Under the pieces are notes generated by a model that saw only the letters and a list, made by a program, of their open reading frames with translations, searched no databases and was not told where the DNA came from. A DNA stretch of 64,000 nucleotides, from positions 61,256,001 to 61,320,000 of the forward strand of contig OZ231127.1 of assembly GCA_965153355.1 (NCBI GenBank), in the 5' to 3' direction. The DNA comes from Flaccisagitta enflata (Eukaryota; Chaetognatha; Sagittoidea; Aphragmophora). The translations under genes were made by a program, and so were the position numbers. Shown here in pieces: positions 24,896 to 60,205 of the stretch (positions within the stretch are counted from its first letter, which is position 1; the number at the start of each line of letters is the position of its first letter).

Positions 24896-25980
24896 CCATT
24901 CTTTCTCTTATCTAACAGTGTGTGTGTAGAAATGGACAGGATTGTACGCCCCTGCCGGCCTGCCCACTCATCCTCTGTTTCACTCTGTTTCATTATTTTG
25001 TATTTTTTCCTAGATGTCGCTCACGCGCATGTCAGTAAGTCAACGAGCAGATAGTTTTTTTTTGTGGAATTTGCCTTTAAGCTTTTTGAAATGTCAGGTA
25101 GAAATAAACTTTTTCCATTTTGATTTTAGGCAATTTTTGTAAGTTATGCTATTTCCTGACTGGGATGATACATTTTTTTCACACTCACACCTATTCAAAT
25201 GGCAGCAACCAGAGTTCTCTACGCTCATCAGTTTTTGGCTTATGACTTATGACTTATTGAACCTTTTTTTTGTTGTTGTCATATTTTTCGCATCTTTTAA
25301 AAAATGATTTTTTGAGTTAGTTGAAGTCCGTTTGAACTTTGAAATGTCCAAGATGATAATTGTGCTAGTTAGCAACAAATAGAGTGCTCAAGTGGATTTA
25401 AGAAAGCTGCAAGCCTGCCCTTAAGACTAAAATCTTTCTTAAAACTAACTAAAAACTGGATAGAAGATATAATAAAATGGAATTTTTGACTGATCTGATT
25501 GAGCTTGCCCGCAGGAATGGCAGGCTTGTAATTAAGTAAATTTTTTCCAGTTTTAATGGTCGGCCACAAGAGTGAGAAGAAGAGAAAAGAAATCTCAGGT
25601 TTACGACTTTTTCCGGTCGGCGACAGCCGCCTTTATTGATAGAAAATTCTTGCTAGTTGAATAACTGCTCTTTATTGATACAAAATTCTTGCTAGTTATA
25701 TAACTGCTCTTCTAATCTAGCACAACATTCATTTCTTATCAGATATGATCCCCTAGATCATAACCACCTGCAAACACCAATTATATTACAGAAGAAAACA
25801 CAGTGGCAAGGACAAGGTAACAACTATTGTGTGCATCAGTGACCACAATATCCACAATTTAGGGCTAGTTAATTGTTAGTAAATTACATTTTTGAACGGG
25901 AAGGGGGAAACAATAAACACTTCTCCGCTTTATCTTGTTGTTATGTAAATAGCTTCGGAAGAACAGAAAGGGGAAAGATC
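24896..25980. other. Non-coding stretch downstream of the kinase gene
   Basis: No supported exon. At 25,632-25,710 there are two direct copies of a ~39-bp sequence (TTTATTGATAGAAAATTCTT...). Just before it, 25,600-25,635 is a reverse copy of the GGCGGCT-CGCCGACCGG motif that begins the elements at 51.02 and 53.50 kb. Confidence 0.55.
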
Positions 25981-25982
25981 AG

Positions 25983-25988
25983 TTTATT
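25983..25988 (-). terminator. Candidate polyadenylation signal of the kinase gene
   Basis: AATAAA on the minus strand, about 70 nt downstream of the TAA stop (26,058-26,060). It is the nearest canonical signal to the stop; others lie further downstream near 25.67 and 25.63 kb. Confidence 0.5.
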
Positions 25989-26057
25989 GGATTCATGGCC
26001 CAACACAGCGTGGATCAAAAGAAAATTCCACGTTTGTAACACACAATTTCGCTCGAT

Positions 26058-49610
<23,553 letters not shown>

Positions 49611-49847
49611 TGAGACAAAGATTGAATTATTTTTAGGCCAATAAGTTATAACATTGTTATTGTCCTCAAAATTGTGATCGTTCAATTTTATATTGTAGAT
49701 TTTTTTTCTAGACTGAATATCATTCTTTGAATTTGACATTTCATTTTAAAAATGGTCATTAATGTACTGTCCTCCCATAAGTATACAGACACCTCGAAAT
49801 AGGCGTTAAGTTTAGAAGAGAGCTGATTCTTTACAAATTTCCTTTTT

Positions 49848-49945
49848 GGGCAGCGGCCCCAAAGGGGTCGATGACCTATGCTTTTACACAGGGGAATTTT
49901 CTTCTTGAGGCTCAAATCCCAGCCCACCAGGGCCGCTGCCCTGCT
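49848..49945 (+). repeat. Short copy of the GGCTCAAATC array element
   Basis: GGGCAGCGGCCCCAAAGGGG then CGATGACCTATGCT, one GAGGCTCAAATCCCAGCCC unit, and the inverted end GGGCCGCTGCCC: head, single unit, inverted tail. Confidence 0.8.
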
Positions 49946-50093
49946 CCCACCCTCAACGACAATCATGACCCTAGTATTTGAAAGAATTCAGACAACTTTT
50001 TCATTTTGGGAACAATATTGTGGTTGTAGCTTTATTTTCTATTTAGGAATATTACCCATCTAAAGTTGATGTTTACTTTCAGGTGTCCGATTG

Positions 50094-50099
50094 TTTATT
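50094..50099 (-). terminator. Candidate polyadenylation signal for the ADA reading
   Basis: AATAAA on the minus strand about 90 nt after the TGA at 50,191-50,189; another at 50,031-50,036. Their presence favours ADA ending here rather than, or as an alternative to, splicing into the kinase. Confidence 0.4.
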
Positions 50100-50188
50100 G
50101 GCAAGATGGTAGGCTGTTATTTCCAATTCATTTGGTCATTGTCATTTCGGATTTTCGGTACATAATCATCGGCTGCTATCAAACCCCA

Positions 50189-50440
50189 TCATTTACTCGC
50201 CTGCTTGTGAATGATGTTGCCTTGGCCCGTCGTGTCTGGGTGGCTGTGATGCGGGAAGGTGAGTTCTCCATTTGGGATAAACTTGGTGGTGACTTTGTAG
50301 TCTGGTTCCCAAAATGCGATGTAGTCTCTTTGGAAGCCGACGAAGTGACGGGCCCGAGCGCGGATGTTGGACATGATGTCGTCCATTTTGGCGATTAACG
50401 CGTTACGATCACGTTCCTCCATGAAAGCAGCGCGCGCCGC
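50189..50440 (-). CDS. Adenosine deaminase, C-terminal exon
   Basis: Acceptor ACCGACAG, exon starts GCG GCG. Joined to the previous exon it gives NTIRM|AARAAFMEERDRNALI, which fits the last helices of the ADA family (N-A-A-x-x-x-F then an acidic helix). About 45 further residues (FVGFQRDYIAFWEPDYKVTT and on) extend beyond the usual ADA end. The frame ends ...IIHKQASK and TGA at 50,191-50,189. An in-frame alternative is a GC donor (CAG|GCGAGT) at 50,200, giving a 240-nt phase 0-0 exon that would read HKQ|KAAVRIEAEH into the kinase exon at 49,586. Confidence 0.7.
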   Translation of the reverse strand, partial: AARAAFMEERDRNALIAKMDDIMSNIRARARHFVGFQRDYIAFWEPDYKVTTKFIPNGELTFPHHSHPDTTGQGNIIHKQASK

Positions 50441-50537
50441 CTGTCGGTCAGTTATTGAAATGGACTGAATTTTGATACAGAGTGGGCTTGTCTTTCTTAT
50501 GTTGTGTGTGTTGTCGGTGTGGTGGGGTTGGAAGGGG

Positions 50538-50605
50538 TGCCTTTTTAGATGCGCCCATGCATCTCTATAAGAGGTCATGTCTGTTGGTCGGTTGGTCACG
50601 CAAAG
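50538..50605 (+). mobile_element. Hairpin-element fragment, GATGCG subtype
   Basis: TTTTTAGATGCGCCCATGCA, CTCTATAAGAGG and a short GTTGGTCGGTTGGTC run; 3' part not found. Confidence 0.6.
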
Positions 50606-50739
50606 CTTTAAATCACAAAATCAGGGGCCTTTTCATCTAAAAGGAACACCAATCAAATTTTTCACTCATTCAGTTGATAATTCATTCAGATCATTCATTC
50701 ATCTCTTCATTCATTCATTCATTGACTATGTTCATGTAG

Positions 50740-51000
<261 letters not shown>

Positions 51001-51019
51001 CCCACCCACACACCTACCA

Positions 51020-51195
51020 ATAAAGGCGGCTAATCGCCGACCGGAAAAAAGTCGTAAATTGAAGTGTCTTTTTTCAGTGCAAATTCTTCTGTGTGTGCAT
51101 CTCATGATGTTTGGTTAATTGTTTGTCTGTTTTTGCTATTCAATCTCTGTCGCTTTTTCCTTTCGGTCTTTATTGTCTGTATGTGTGTGTGTGTT

Positions 51196-51227
<32 letters not shown>

Positions 51228-51248
51228 ACTCTCACTCTCACTCTTTCA

Positions 51249-51317
<69 letters not shown>

Positions 51318-51665
51318 CTGTCTCTGTCTCTCTCTCTCTCAAGCAGAATCTCTCTCTCAAATTCTCTCTCTCATAACAGTTAGGTAAATTCTTTGTAACA
51401 TCTATACTCTTCCTACTGTTACATAACACCAAAAATCGTGATCAATGAAAAATCTCTCTCTTTTCTCTAAAATGCGAAAATGCGAAAAATATAAAAAGAT
51501 TTAAAAATTCATAACTCCAAAAATATTGATCGTAGAGACTTCTGGTTGGCGCCATTTGAAAGAGAAAAATTAGCTCTTTCTTAGCTGTGAATATCAAAAA
51601 AAGTATCATCCCAGCCCCAAAATGGCACAACTTTCTAAAATTGCCGCAAACCGAAAATGGAAAAC
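51020..51665 (+). repeat. Dispersed element with microsatellite interior, copy 1
   Basis: Starts AAAGGCGGCTAATCGCCGAC, CGGAAAAAAGTCGTAAATT. The interior is (CT)n. The 3' part has GATCAATGAAAAATC, AAAAATTCATAACTCCAAAA and CCGAAAATGGAAAA. Both ends match 53,495-54,845. Confidence 0.7.
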
Positions 51666-51726
51666 TTTATTTCTCCCCTACGTTTCAAAAAGTCGAATTA
51701 CGTAATTCGACTTTTTTCCAACAAAC

Positions 51727-51878
<152 letters not shown>

Positions 51879-51935
51879 ACAATAATGAGACAACTTCCCC
51901 ACATATATATTAACATCGTCACAAATATGACTTGC

Positions 51936-52196
51936 CATGCGAATGGTGTTCGTGATTTCATCCAGCGTGAGCCCCATTTGTTCGTAAGCCAACAGATATT
52001 CGTGTTTGATGTCTTTGCGCGTGACGACTGGATCGGATGTGTTGATGGAGACGCTGACGCCGCGATCGAAGAGTTGCTTCAACGGATGTTGCGGCAGTGG
52101 CAACTCAGGATCCACCGCCCGACGTTGCAACGAGGAATACGGACAGATCTCAAAGTGAATGTTCTTCTCCTGGACCATCTTCATCAGGTCTTCATC
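51936..52196 (-). CDS. Adenosine deaminase, exon with EICPxSS and the zinc/substrate Asp motif
   Basis: 261 nt, phase 0-0: acceptor CATCTAG, GC donor ATG|GCAAGT. Encodes DEDLMKMVQEKNIHFEICPY, SSLQRRAVDPELPLPQHPLK, QLFDRGVSVSINTSDP and EYLLAYEQMGLTLDEI. FEICPxSS and S-(I/L)-N-T-x-D-P are diagnostic of ADA (adenosine to inosine + ammonia). In ADA the motif is NTDDP: the first Asp (mouse D295) binds zinc and the second (D296) the purine. Here it is NTSDP, so the zinc-ligand position is Ser. The HxH, HAGE and other N-terminal exons were not found in the window. Confidence 0.8.
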
Positions 52197-52501
52197 CTAG
52201 ATGAAACGTTAAGAAAACGTAAAGACAAAAAAAAAAAAAAAAACATACAACGTGTTGGGAAGATGTGTGTCAACCTCGTTCAAAATGCATATATTCTGGC
52301 CTCCTTTTGTAAGGGAAACGTTGTTTCAACTTTCATTGCATTGGATTACTCAGTCAGCATTATGATTTATATAATACTATTAAACAAATCAGGTGATGTT
52401 GACGCGGTTTTTTTTATGCTCGATATCAAATTATCAATGCCACTGGTGAAGTATATGGGAACTATAACTTTTCTGTGCTCGTTATTTTTTCTGCCTATCT
52501 A

Positions 52502-52605
<104 letters not shown>

Positions 52606-52834
52606 GAAAGAGAAAAAAGAACATGTGGTCGGTTTAACAACTTAAATGAATACAGAGAGAGAGAAAAAGAATGCTTCTGACTGGCAAAGAGTTTAGAACT
52701 ATAAATCACTCGGTTCTCTGTATGCCGCAGAGACCTTTACTACCGAAAATGAAAATGATTTTCATTTGCCACTTTTGTTTTGTTCCCTCAATCCTCTCTC
52801 TCCGTCCATCTGTCTAATCTTTTCCTCAACTCTT

Positions 52835-52866
52835 TCTTTCCTTCTTTCCTTCTCTCTTTCTTTCCT

Positions 52867-52930
<64 letters not shown>

Positions 52931-52942
52931 TCATTCTTTCTT
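52835..52942 (+). repeat. (TTTC)n microsatellite
   Basis: About 20 TTTC units ending at the TTTTTTAGTCGCG start of a hairpin element. Confidence 0.95.
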
Positions 52943-52944
52943 TT

Positions 52945-53128
52945 TTAGTCGCGTGCACGCGACTCTACTTTGTCCGTCCGTCGGTTGGTCGGTCGGTTGG
53001 TCGGTCCCCATTTTACTTTTTTTATCAATTTTATTTCTTTAGGTCATTTTGAGTCATTCTAGGGTAAAATAAGTCATGCTAACTCAATCTGTAAGTCTCG
53101 CACGCGACTTATAGGTGTTGGCCTTGTT
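52945..53128 (+). mobile_element. Hairpin-(GTCY)n element, compact complete copy
   Basis: TTTTTTAGTCGCGTGCACGC start, CTCTACTTTGTCC, (GTCG/GTTG)n, a short AGGTCATTTT core and CGCACGCGACTTATAGGTGT, TGGCCTTGTTT end. It is flanked on both sides by (TTTC)n, so it appears inserted into the microsatellite. Confidence 0.85.
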
Positions 53129-53245
<117 letters not shown>

Positions 53246-53494
53246 TCTTCACTCTGTTTTCAGCAACTCTCTCATACCAATTACCATATCATACCACCCT
53301 TTCTTTCCCATGAATGTTTTCCCTTGGACTCGGATGCATAAATCTACTGTTAATGGTTTCGTTGCAATATGGAAACCTCGACGAGATTAGAGAGAGAAAA
53401 AAGAAATACGTGGATTGTGTTCATCTTGTTAAACTATGATAATTCCTGATTGCCAATTTAACTGAATTCTACTAATCTAAGAGATCAACCAATA

Positions 53495-53610
53495 CCAGTA
53501 ATGGCGGCTCTCGCCGGCCGGAAAAAAATCGTAAGATTGTTTTTGTTTTTTTCAGTTTCTTCTCTCTCCTCATTACATTCACGCGCCTCTGTGTGTGTAT
53601 GTGTGTATAT

Positions 53611-53693
<83 letters not shown>

Positions 53694-53702
53694 TGTCTGT
53701 GT

Positions 53703-53793
<91 letters not shown>

Positions 53794-53837
53794 AGAAAAA
53801 AAAGAAAGAGGGAGAGAGACAAACAGAGACACACACA

Positions 53838-53920
<83 letters not shown>

Positions 53921-54845
53921 TTGCGACTATTTCCTCTCACTCCCTCTCTTCCTCCCTCTTTTCCTTCCTCTCTTCTTCTCTCCCTCCCTCTCTCCCTCTC
54001 TCTCTCCCTCCCTCCCTCCCTCTCTCCCTCCCTCTCTCCTTCTGTCTTTCCCTTCCTCCCTCTCTACCTCTCTCTCTCTCCCTGTCTCCTTCCGTTTTTC
54101 CCTTCCTCCCTCTCTATCTCTCTCTCTATCTCCCTCTCTCCTTCCCTCTCTCTTCACCTTTTTCCCTCCCTCTCTCCCTCCCTCCCTTTCTCCCTCCCTC
54201 CCTTACTCCCTCTCTCCTTCCTCCCTCTCTCCCTTCTTTTCTCCCTCCCTCTCTCCCATCCACTCTCCCTCACTCCCTCTCTCCCTGCCTTTATCATTCC
54301 CTTTCCCTCCCCCTCTTCCCTTTTCCCTCCTTCCCTTTCCTTACCCCTATTCCACTTTCTCCTTCCCTCTCCCTCCTTCTCACTCTCCCTCATTCCCTCC
54401 TTCCTTTCTTCCCTCTCTCCCTCTCACTCCCTCCATCTCATTCCCTCTCACTCCGTCCCTCTTTCCTTTTCCCTCCCTCTTTCTCCCTTCCTTTCTCTCC
54501 CCCTCCCTCCCTCCCTCTCCTCACTCCCTCTCCCTCCCTCCTTCCCTCACCCTCCCTCCCTCCCTCTGCCCTCTGCTGAACTCATTTTTGTTGTATGTAG
54601 CTCCAAAAATTGAGATCGATGAAAAATATCATTCTCTGAGAAATATACAGAAAATATGAAAAAATAAAAAAAGATAAAAAAATTCATAGCGCCTAAAGTA
54701 TTGGTCCGACAGTGCCCTGCTTTTTTCCAGAAGGTGTAAAAAAGTGCCCTCTTTCACCCTGTACCAATTTCAACCCCAGCCTCGGGCGAGCCTAGTTGTG
54801 ACTCAACTTCCCCAAAACGCCCCAAGCGAAAATGGAAAAAATTAA
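53495..54845 (+). repeat. Dispersed element with microsatellite interior, copy 2
   Basis: Start AATGGCGGCTCTCGCCGGCC, GGAAAAAAATCGTAAGATT. Interior (GT)n at 53,605-53,790, (CA)n at 53,828-53,918 and about 650 bp of CCCT/CTCC pyrimidine tract. The 3' end GATCGATGAAAAAT, AAAAAATTCATAGCGCC and GCGAAAATGGAAAAA matches copy 1. Confidence 0.7.
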
Positions 54846-54867
54846 TTCCTAAGCGAAACTCAAACAA

Positions 54868-56275
54868 GGCCAACACCTATAAGTCGCGTGCAGGACAAAA
54901 ATAACTGAACTGACCTGACTCCTTATTGTATCTTTTTATCGGAAATCAGACTAAAACCAGACCCAAACCAGACTCAAACCAGACTCAAACCAGACTCAAA
55001 CCAGACTCAAACCAGACTCAAACCAGAATTAAACCAGACCAAAACCAGACCTAAATCAGACATAAACCAGACTTAAACCAGACATAAGCCAGATATAAGC
55101 CAGACTCAAACCAGAGTCAAACCAGACTCAAACCAGACTCAAACCAGACTTAAACCAGACTTAAACCAGACTTAAACCAGGCTCAAACCAGGCTCAAACC
55201 AGGCTAAAACCAAAATCAAACTAGACTCAAACCAGACTCAAACCAGAATTAAACCAAACCAAAACCAGGCCCAAACCAGACCGAAACCAGACCTAAATCA
55301 GACCTAAATCAAACATAAACCAGACAAAAACCAGACATACACCAGACCTAAACCAGACCTAACCCAGACATAAATCAGACATGAACCAGTCTTAAACCAG
55401 ACGTAAACCAGACTTAAACCAGACTTAAACCAGACATGAACCAGACTTAAACCAGAGGTAAACCAGAGGTAAACCAGACGTTAACCAGACTTAAACCAGA
55501 CTTAAACCAGACTTTAACCAGACTTTAACCAGACTTTAACCAGACTTAAACCATACTTAAACCATACTTAAACCAGACTTAAACCATAGTTATCTTTAAT
55601 ATCATTTTAACCAGCAGACTTAAACCAGCAGACTTAAACCATTAGACCAGCAGACTTAAACCATTAGATTTAAACCAGCAGACTTAAACCAGCAGACTTA
55701 AACCAGCAGATTTAAACCAGCAGACTTTAACCAGCAGACGTAACCCATTAGATTTAAACCAGCAGACTTAAACCAGCAGATTTAAACCAGCAGATTTAAA
55801 CCATCAGACTTTACCCAGCAGACTTTAACCAGCAGACTTTAACCAGCAGACTTTAACCAGCAGATTTTAACCAAAAATGACCAAAAATGCCAAAAATGGC
55901 CAAAAATGACCAAAAATGACCAAAAATGTTCAGTATGACCTAAAATGACCTAAAATGACCAAAAATGACCAAAAATGACCAAAATGACCAAAATGATCAA
56001 AAATGACTAAAATGACCAAAAATGACCAAAATGACCAAAAATGACCAAAAATGACCAAAAATGATCAAAAATGATCAAAAATGATCAAAAATGACCAAAA
56101 ATGACCAAAAATGACCAAAATGACCAAAATGACCAAAATGACCAAATATGACCACAAATGCCCACAAATGCCCAAAAATGACCAAAAATGACCAAAAATG
56201 ACCAAAAATAATAAAAAATGACCAAAATGACCAAAAATGCCCAAAATGCCCAAAATGACCAAAATGACCAAAAAT
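54868..56275 (-). mobile_element. Hairpin element end plus 11-bp and 10-bp tandem arrays
   Basis: Starts with the reversed family 3' end (AACAAGGCCAACACCTATAA, GTCGCGTGCAGG). From 54,945 to 55,870 the unit is CCAGACTTAAA (11 bp), passing to CCAGCAGACTTAAA (14 bp). From 55,870 to 56,275 it is CCAAAAATGA (10 bp). The opposite hairpin end was not found. Confidence 0.75.
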
Positions 56276-56279
56276 GACT

Positions 56280-57595
56280 TATAGCAACCAATAATTCCCA
56301 AAACCAACAAAAAAATTAGGGATGCTGTTGATCGGCCGAGGAGCGTGGGACAACTCATTCTATAGAATATTAAAGCAGCAGACGGCCAAAATCGGTGGGG
56401 CTTCTCAGAAAGTCGTTTTTGTTAATATCTTTTAAATGACCGGTTTTTTGGGGGTTTTGCCGACTGAAAAGCAACTCCCCGCGCCCATGACAATAAATTT
56501 GATGTACTTAGAAAAGTCATAACAGAACTATTTGGCCGGTTCGGCAGTACAGCGCGCTGCAGCGCAGGGGGGCTTAAGGTTTGCTCATTGCATCGCGAAT
56601 CAAATTCAGTTCTCGTGATTGGCCTGCAAGATTCAGGAGAAACTGTTTTGATTGGCTCTTCCTACGAAGCCATGAGTTAGTTTCTCATTGCAAATGGCGT
56701 CGCGGTTCAGGACGGAGAGGGGACGCTCAGCGTTAATTTGGTGATTAATGTGATAAATTAATAGTCACGAAGTATCGATACTACGTATCCTAGTGATTAC
56801 ACTATTTCGCACAGTTTTTATCCCCGACTGGCTTTTCTTCGTTTTCCATCGTCAAATGGTGATTAATGTGATAAACTAATAATCACGATCCGCTGAGCGT
56901 TTTAGGAAGAGCCTGAACTAAGATGGAAAATAATAATCATTCCTACAACCAGCGTGAGCGTCTCCCGTCATCTTAATGTTTGGCGGCTAGAACAAATGCG
57001 ACGTCAAGGGGGAAATAACCTGGGACGATACCTGCCCATTGATGAATCATCACTATTATGTTTCGGCGGTATTTTTCCCGTCTATAAGAGGTAATTTAGA
57101 ATGTAAGTAGTGTTCTTGTAAGGGCGCGTGAATGGTTTTGGTGTGCATTTTAGTCTGTTGTACATTATATAGTGATGTCACTGATGTGTATTGCATGTAT
57201 GAATTGTGCGAAGGAATCATAAAAAGTCGAAGGTCAATGCAGAGGAGGGGTGCAGGCAACAATGCAAATGATTTATTTTTAATGATTTGATATCAATAAA
57301 TTTATTGAATAAAATTAGACTAAAAAATGATTATAACCATAACTAAAATTGAGGAATTTATTTTTAAAAATAGTTTTACATCAGTAGAGATAAAGAAATT
57401 AGAGGTAAAAATATAGTTGTATAAAGTTTTTTTGTTTTTAAGACTTTTTAAGAATGTTAGTGGTAGATCTAGGGTTAGAGTTGAAGATAGATTAAGGGTT
57501 AGGGACAGGGTTTGTTTAAGGGCTAAGGTTTGGCTGGGTTTTGAGTACATAGCCTGAAGCTACTCAAACTAAGCTTTGCTCTGGCGGACTGCTTA
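56280..57595. other. Non-coding stretch with a small inverted/direct repeat structure
   Basis: No supported exon. At 56,723-56,903 ACGCTCAGCG and CGCTGAGCGT bound two copies of GTGATTAATGTGATAAA (56,741 and 56,859). Confidence 0.5.
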
Positions 57596-57599
57596 GAAA

Positions 57600-57810
57600 C
57601 AAGGCCGGATACATGGCTACCCCAGTTGCATGCGGGTAGGCAGAGGCTGTAATTGAGGTCACCAGATCATTCAGGCAGGAGCAGCGAGGCCAAAAACCGC
57701 AAAAACATCAAAAAAGTAAAGTGTGACGTACGGACCAACCAACAGACTGACGGACGGACCAACAAAGCGGAGTGTAGAGTCGCGTAACAAGCGATTAAAA
57801 AAATAAAATT
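57600..57810 (-). mobile_element. Hairpin-(GTCY)n element, minus orientation
   Basis: AACAAGGCCGGATACATGGC start, a body shared with 15.8 and 29.9 kb (GGCCAAAAACCGCAAAAACA), then GACCAACCAACAGACTGACG and AAAGCGGAGTGTAGAGTCGC. Confidence 0.8.
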
Positions 57811-58237
57811 TGGGAAAAAAATCATTAAAAAATTTTAAAATTTGATATAAGTAAATTTAAATATGTATTATAAAATGTTGTTTATTGCTTATTGCTCAAT
57901 TTTAGCTTTAGAATTACCCTGCTTTTAAATCTTATCTTCCTTTTGAGCAGCAGTTCTTATCCACCCGCACATGGCCTTGTTATTCAAACATTGGACTAAT
58001 GATTTTTAGATTTGCTCAAACTCATTCCTTGCTCAGGTCAAGACTAACCCACTCTGTAGGATTTTACAAGATCACAAAACTTGAGAGAAAATATGAGCGC
58101 CTTCACCATTAATCAGCAAGTGCTAAGTTAAAGTAGTTATCCTTTACAAACCGTAACTGTTATGTTTTGTGTCTTCAATTTCAGATTAGCAACTTTAGTT
58201 TTTATTCATTTTAAAAAATAATGATTTTTATTTATAA

Positions 58238-58355
58238 CAAGGCTGGATACACAGTAATAAAATCATAAAAAAAAGTAAAGTGTGACCGACCAACCGACCA
58301 ACCAACCTATCGACGGACAAAGCAGGTTAAAGAGTCGCGTTCACGCGACTAAAAA
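58238..58355 (-). mobile_element. Hairpin-(GTCY)n element, short copy
   Basis: AACAAGGCTGGATACACAGT, GACCGACCAACCGACCAACC, AAAGAGTCGCGTTCACGCGA, CTAAAAA; body largely deleted. Confidence 0.8.
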
Positions 58356-59545
58356 TGATATATCATTTGGTATTAAGTTTTGGTTTTAGATATGTACTTG
58401 TTATCTATAAGAATTTTTTTTTTTGGAACCTTAAACAAAATAAAGAAAGCTATTAGTGAAATAACTACAATATTTTTAATTTTTAAGTTTCTTTCAAAGT
58501 TTGCTTTTATATAAATCAAATTCTGATAATTAAAAAAATATATGTTCACTGCATGCTGCATCCTCCCTCTGAAGCCGTGATATGTGTTTTCTTTGGTTAA
58601 CAACCGCTAGTAATCATGAATGTTGTGCTGTTTTTCAGATGCATCGTCGAAACTTTGAATGAGGGTTGGTCTGTTGTTACTTCCATCCATCCATCTTTAC
58701 GTTAGTCTGTTACTCGTCTTAATAATCCCGTGGACGACCCATCAAGTTGTCGAATTTAGTTTTTATTTTAAGGGTCCTATTTCCTTCATTGTCAGGTCAA
58801 AACCAACGCACTCAGCAGGGATGAACCGGATTACAATTTTTTGTCTCGTCGACGAGCACCTCGGGCACCAGCAGTTGTCTAGCCAATTCAGGCATTACAT
58901 CAAGGCCAAGGTAAACGCAAAGAAAGCCATGTCCTATGACGCTTGCTGCATTACATGCATTGTTATAAATGTTGGACAACATAACCACTCAAACCCAAAC
59001 TAGCTTAAGGAAGAGAGCCTTCGGAGCTCTAAATGGTGTAATGCTTTTGCTTGGCAGAGGAACTGATAAGGCGGACCTAAAGTATGGACCTAAGGTATGA
59101 AAAAATAGAAATCTAATCTGTAATTTTCTCGCACTTTTTTTTCAACAGTGTACAGCCATGTACATGAATCCTGCTAGCGTCTCTTTCCTGCCATCCACGT
59201 GCGCGCGTCACTCCTACACGGCATCAGAGTGGAGTTTATACCTGTGGCCCTTATTATGGAATTAATATGGAAGACTCATCGGCAGCGCTTTGTTCCCAAT
59301 CAATCACATGGACAATTCAGGGACGAGTGCGTCTTTTTAGTCTTAGTGGATTTTTCAAGCATGGTCTAGGATATTCAATAGGTTATTTTGATAAAGAGCA
59401 TCATGTGCTATCTTTAGAGAAAGGATAATTCTCAATGCAAAAAACCCAGCTCTTTCAGAATTCAAATAATGAAAAAAGATATTTGTTATATGCAATTACG
59501 CATAGACTCAAGTTTCAGCTAAGCATCCTGAGTCTTGTAGTCAGA
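58356..59545. other. Non-coding stretch
   Basis: An open frame at 58,659-59,003 has no recognisable motif or splice context and is not called. Confidence 0.4.
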
Positions 59546-59549
59546 AAGC

Positions 59550-60205
59550 CGCGCAAGAGTCAAGTGAAACACTGACTTGTGCCGCATTGGTCGGTCCGTC
59601 CATCCCTTGGTCTCTCCCTCAGTCCCTGACAATTTTAAATTGCGAGTGGTTTATGCAATACTTGGGTGCTTCACATAGCAAAAGTTGGGAGTATTCCTTC
59701 ACCCTACTTGGGTATTGTGGAGGAGAAAAAATTATGAAGATGACCTTTTTTTTTAAAAAATTCCTTCATCTTCCGTTTTTGTTTTGGCCTTGAAGTTCCC
59801 ACATATTTCTCAGAATTCATTTTTGTTTCATATTTGTTTTAAAAAATCATGTTTGTAAAAGTAAACTAAGATATCAGAACATAAGCATTGAAAAAACTTT
59901 TGAAAAGGCAGATCAACAATTCTAAGAATAATAGAGATTTGTAAAAGCTTAGTCAAGGAATGTTAGTATATTGTTTTGTCCCACTGCACTATGCAAATTA
60001 GGTCCTCAAACAGAATTTTCTAAAAAACGGAAAATAAACATTTTTTTAAAAAAGAAAAACAGTAAGCATCCTAAAATTGACCACTCTGTATTAGGTATGG
60101 AGGGTGAAAAGAAATAACCAACTCTTGCTATGTGAAGCACCCAAATGCAATACTGCCCCTCCCCAACAATCCGCGACCAGGGTGCCGCGTATCCAGCCTT
60201 GTTTA
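59550..60205 (+). mobile_element. Hairpin-family element, diverged, plus orientation
   Basis: Diverged stem (AGCCGCGCAAGAGTCAAG), TTGTGCCGCATTGGTC, GGTCCGTCC run, and a clear 3' end CCGCGACCAGGGTGCCGCGT, ATCCAGCCTTGTTT. Confidence 0.55.

Noticed and set aside
53501-54613. 370-codon plus-strand frame
   Set aside because: Made of (GT)n, (CA)n and a CCCT pyrimidine tract; low complexity throughout.
56065-56358. Hydrophobic minus-strand frame resembling a membrane protein
   Set aside because: It is the translation of the 10-bp CCAAAAATGA array, which gives FGHF/LVIL periodic residues.
58659-59003. Open frame of 114 codons starting with a hydrophobic stretch
   Set aside because: No recognisable motif, no splice sites and no compositional shift; likely chance.
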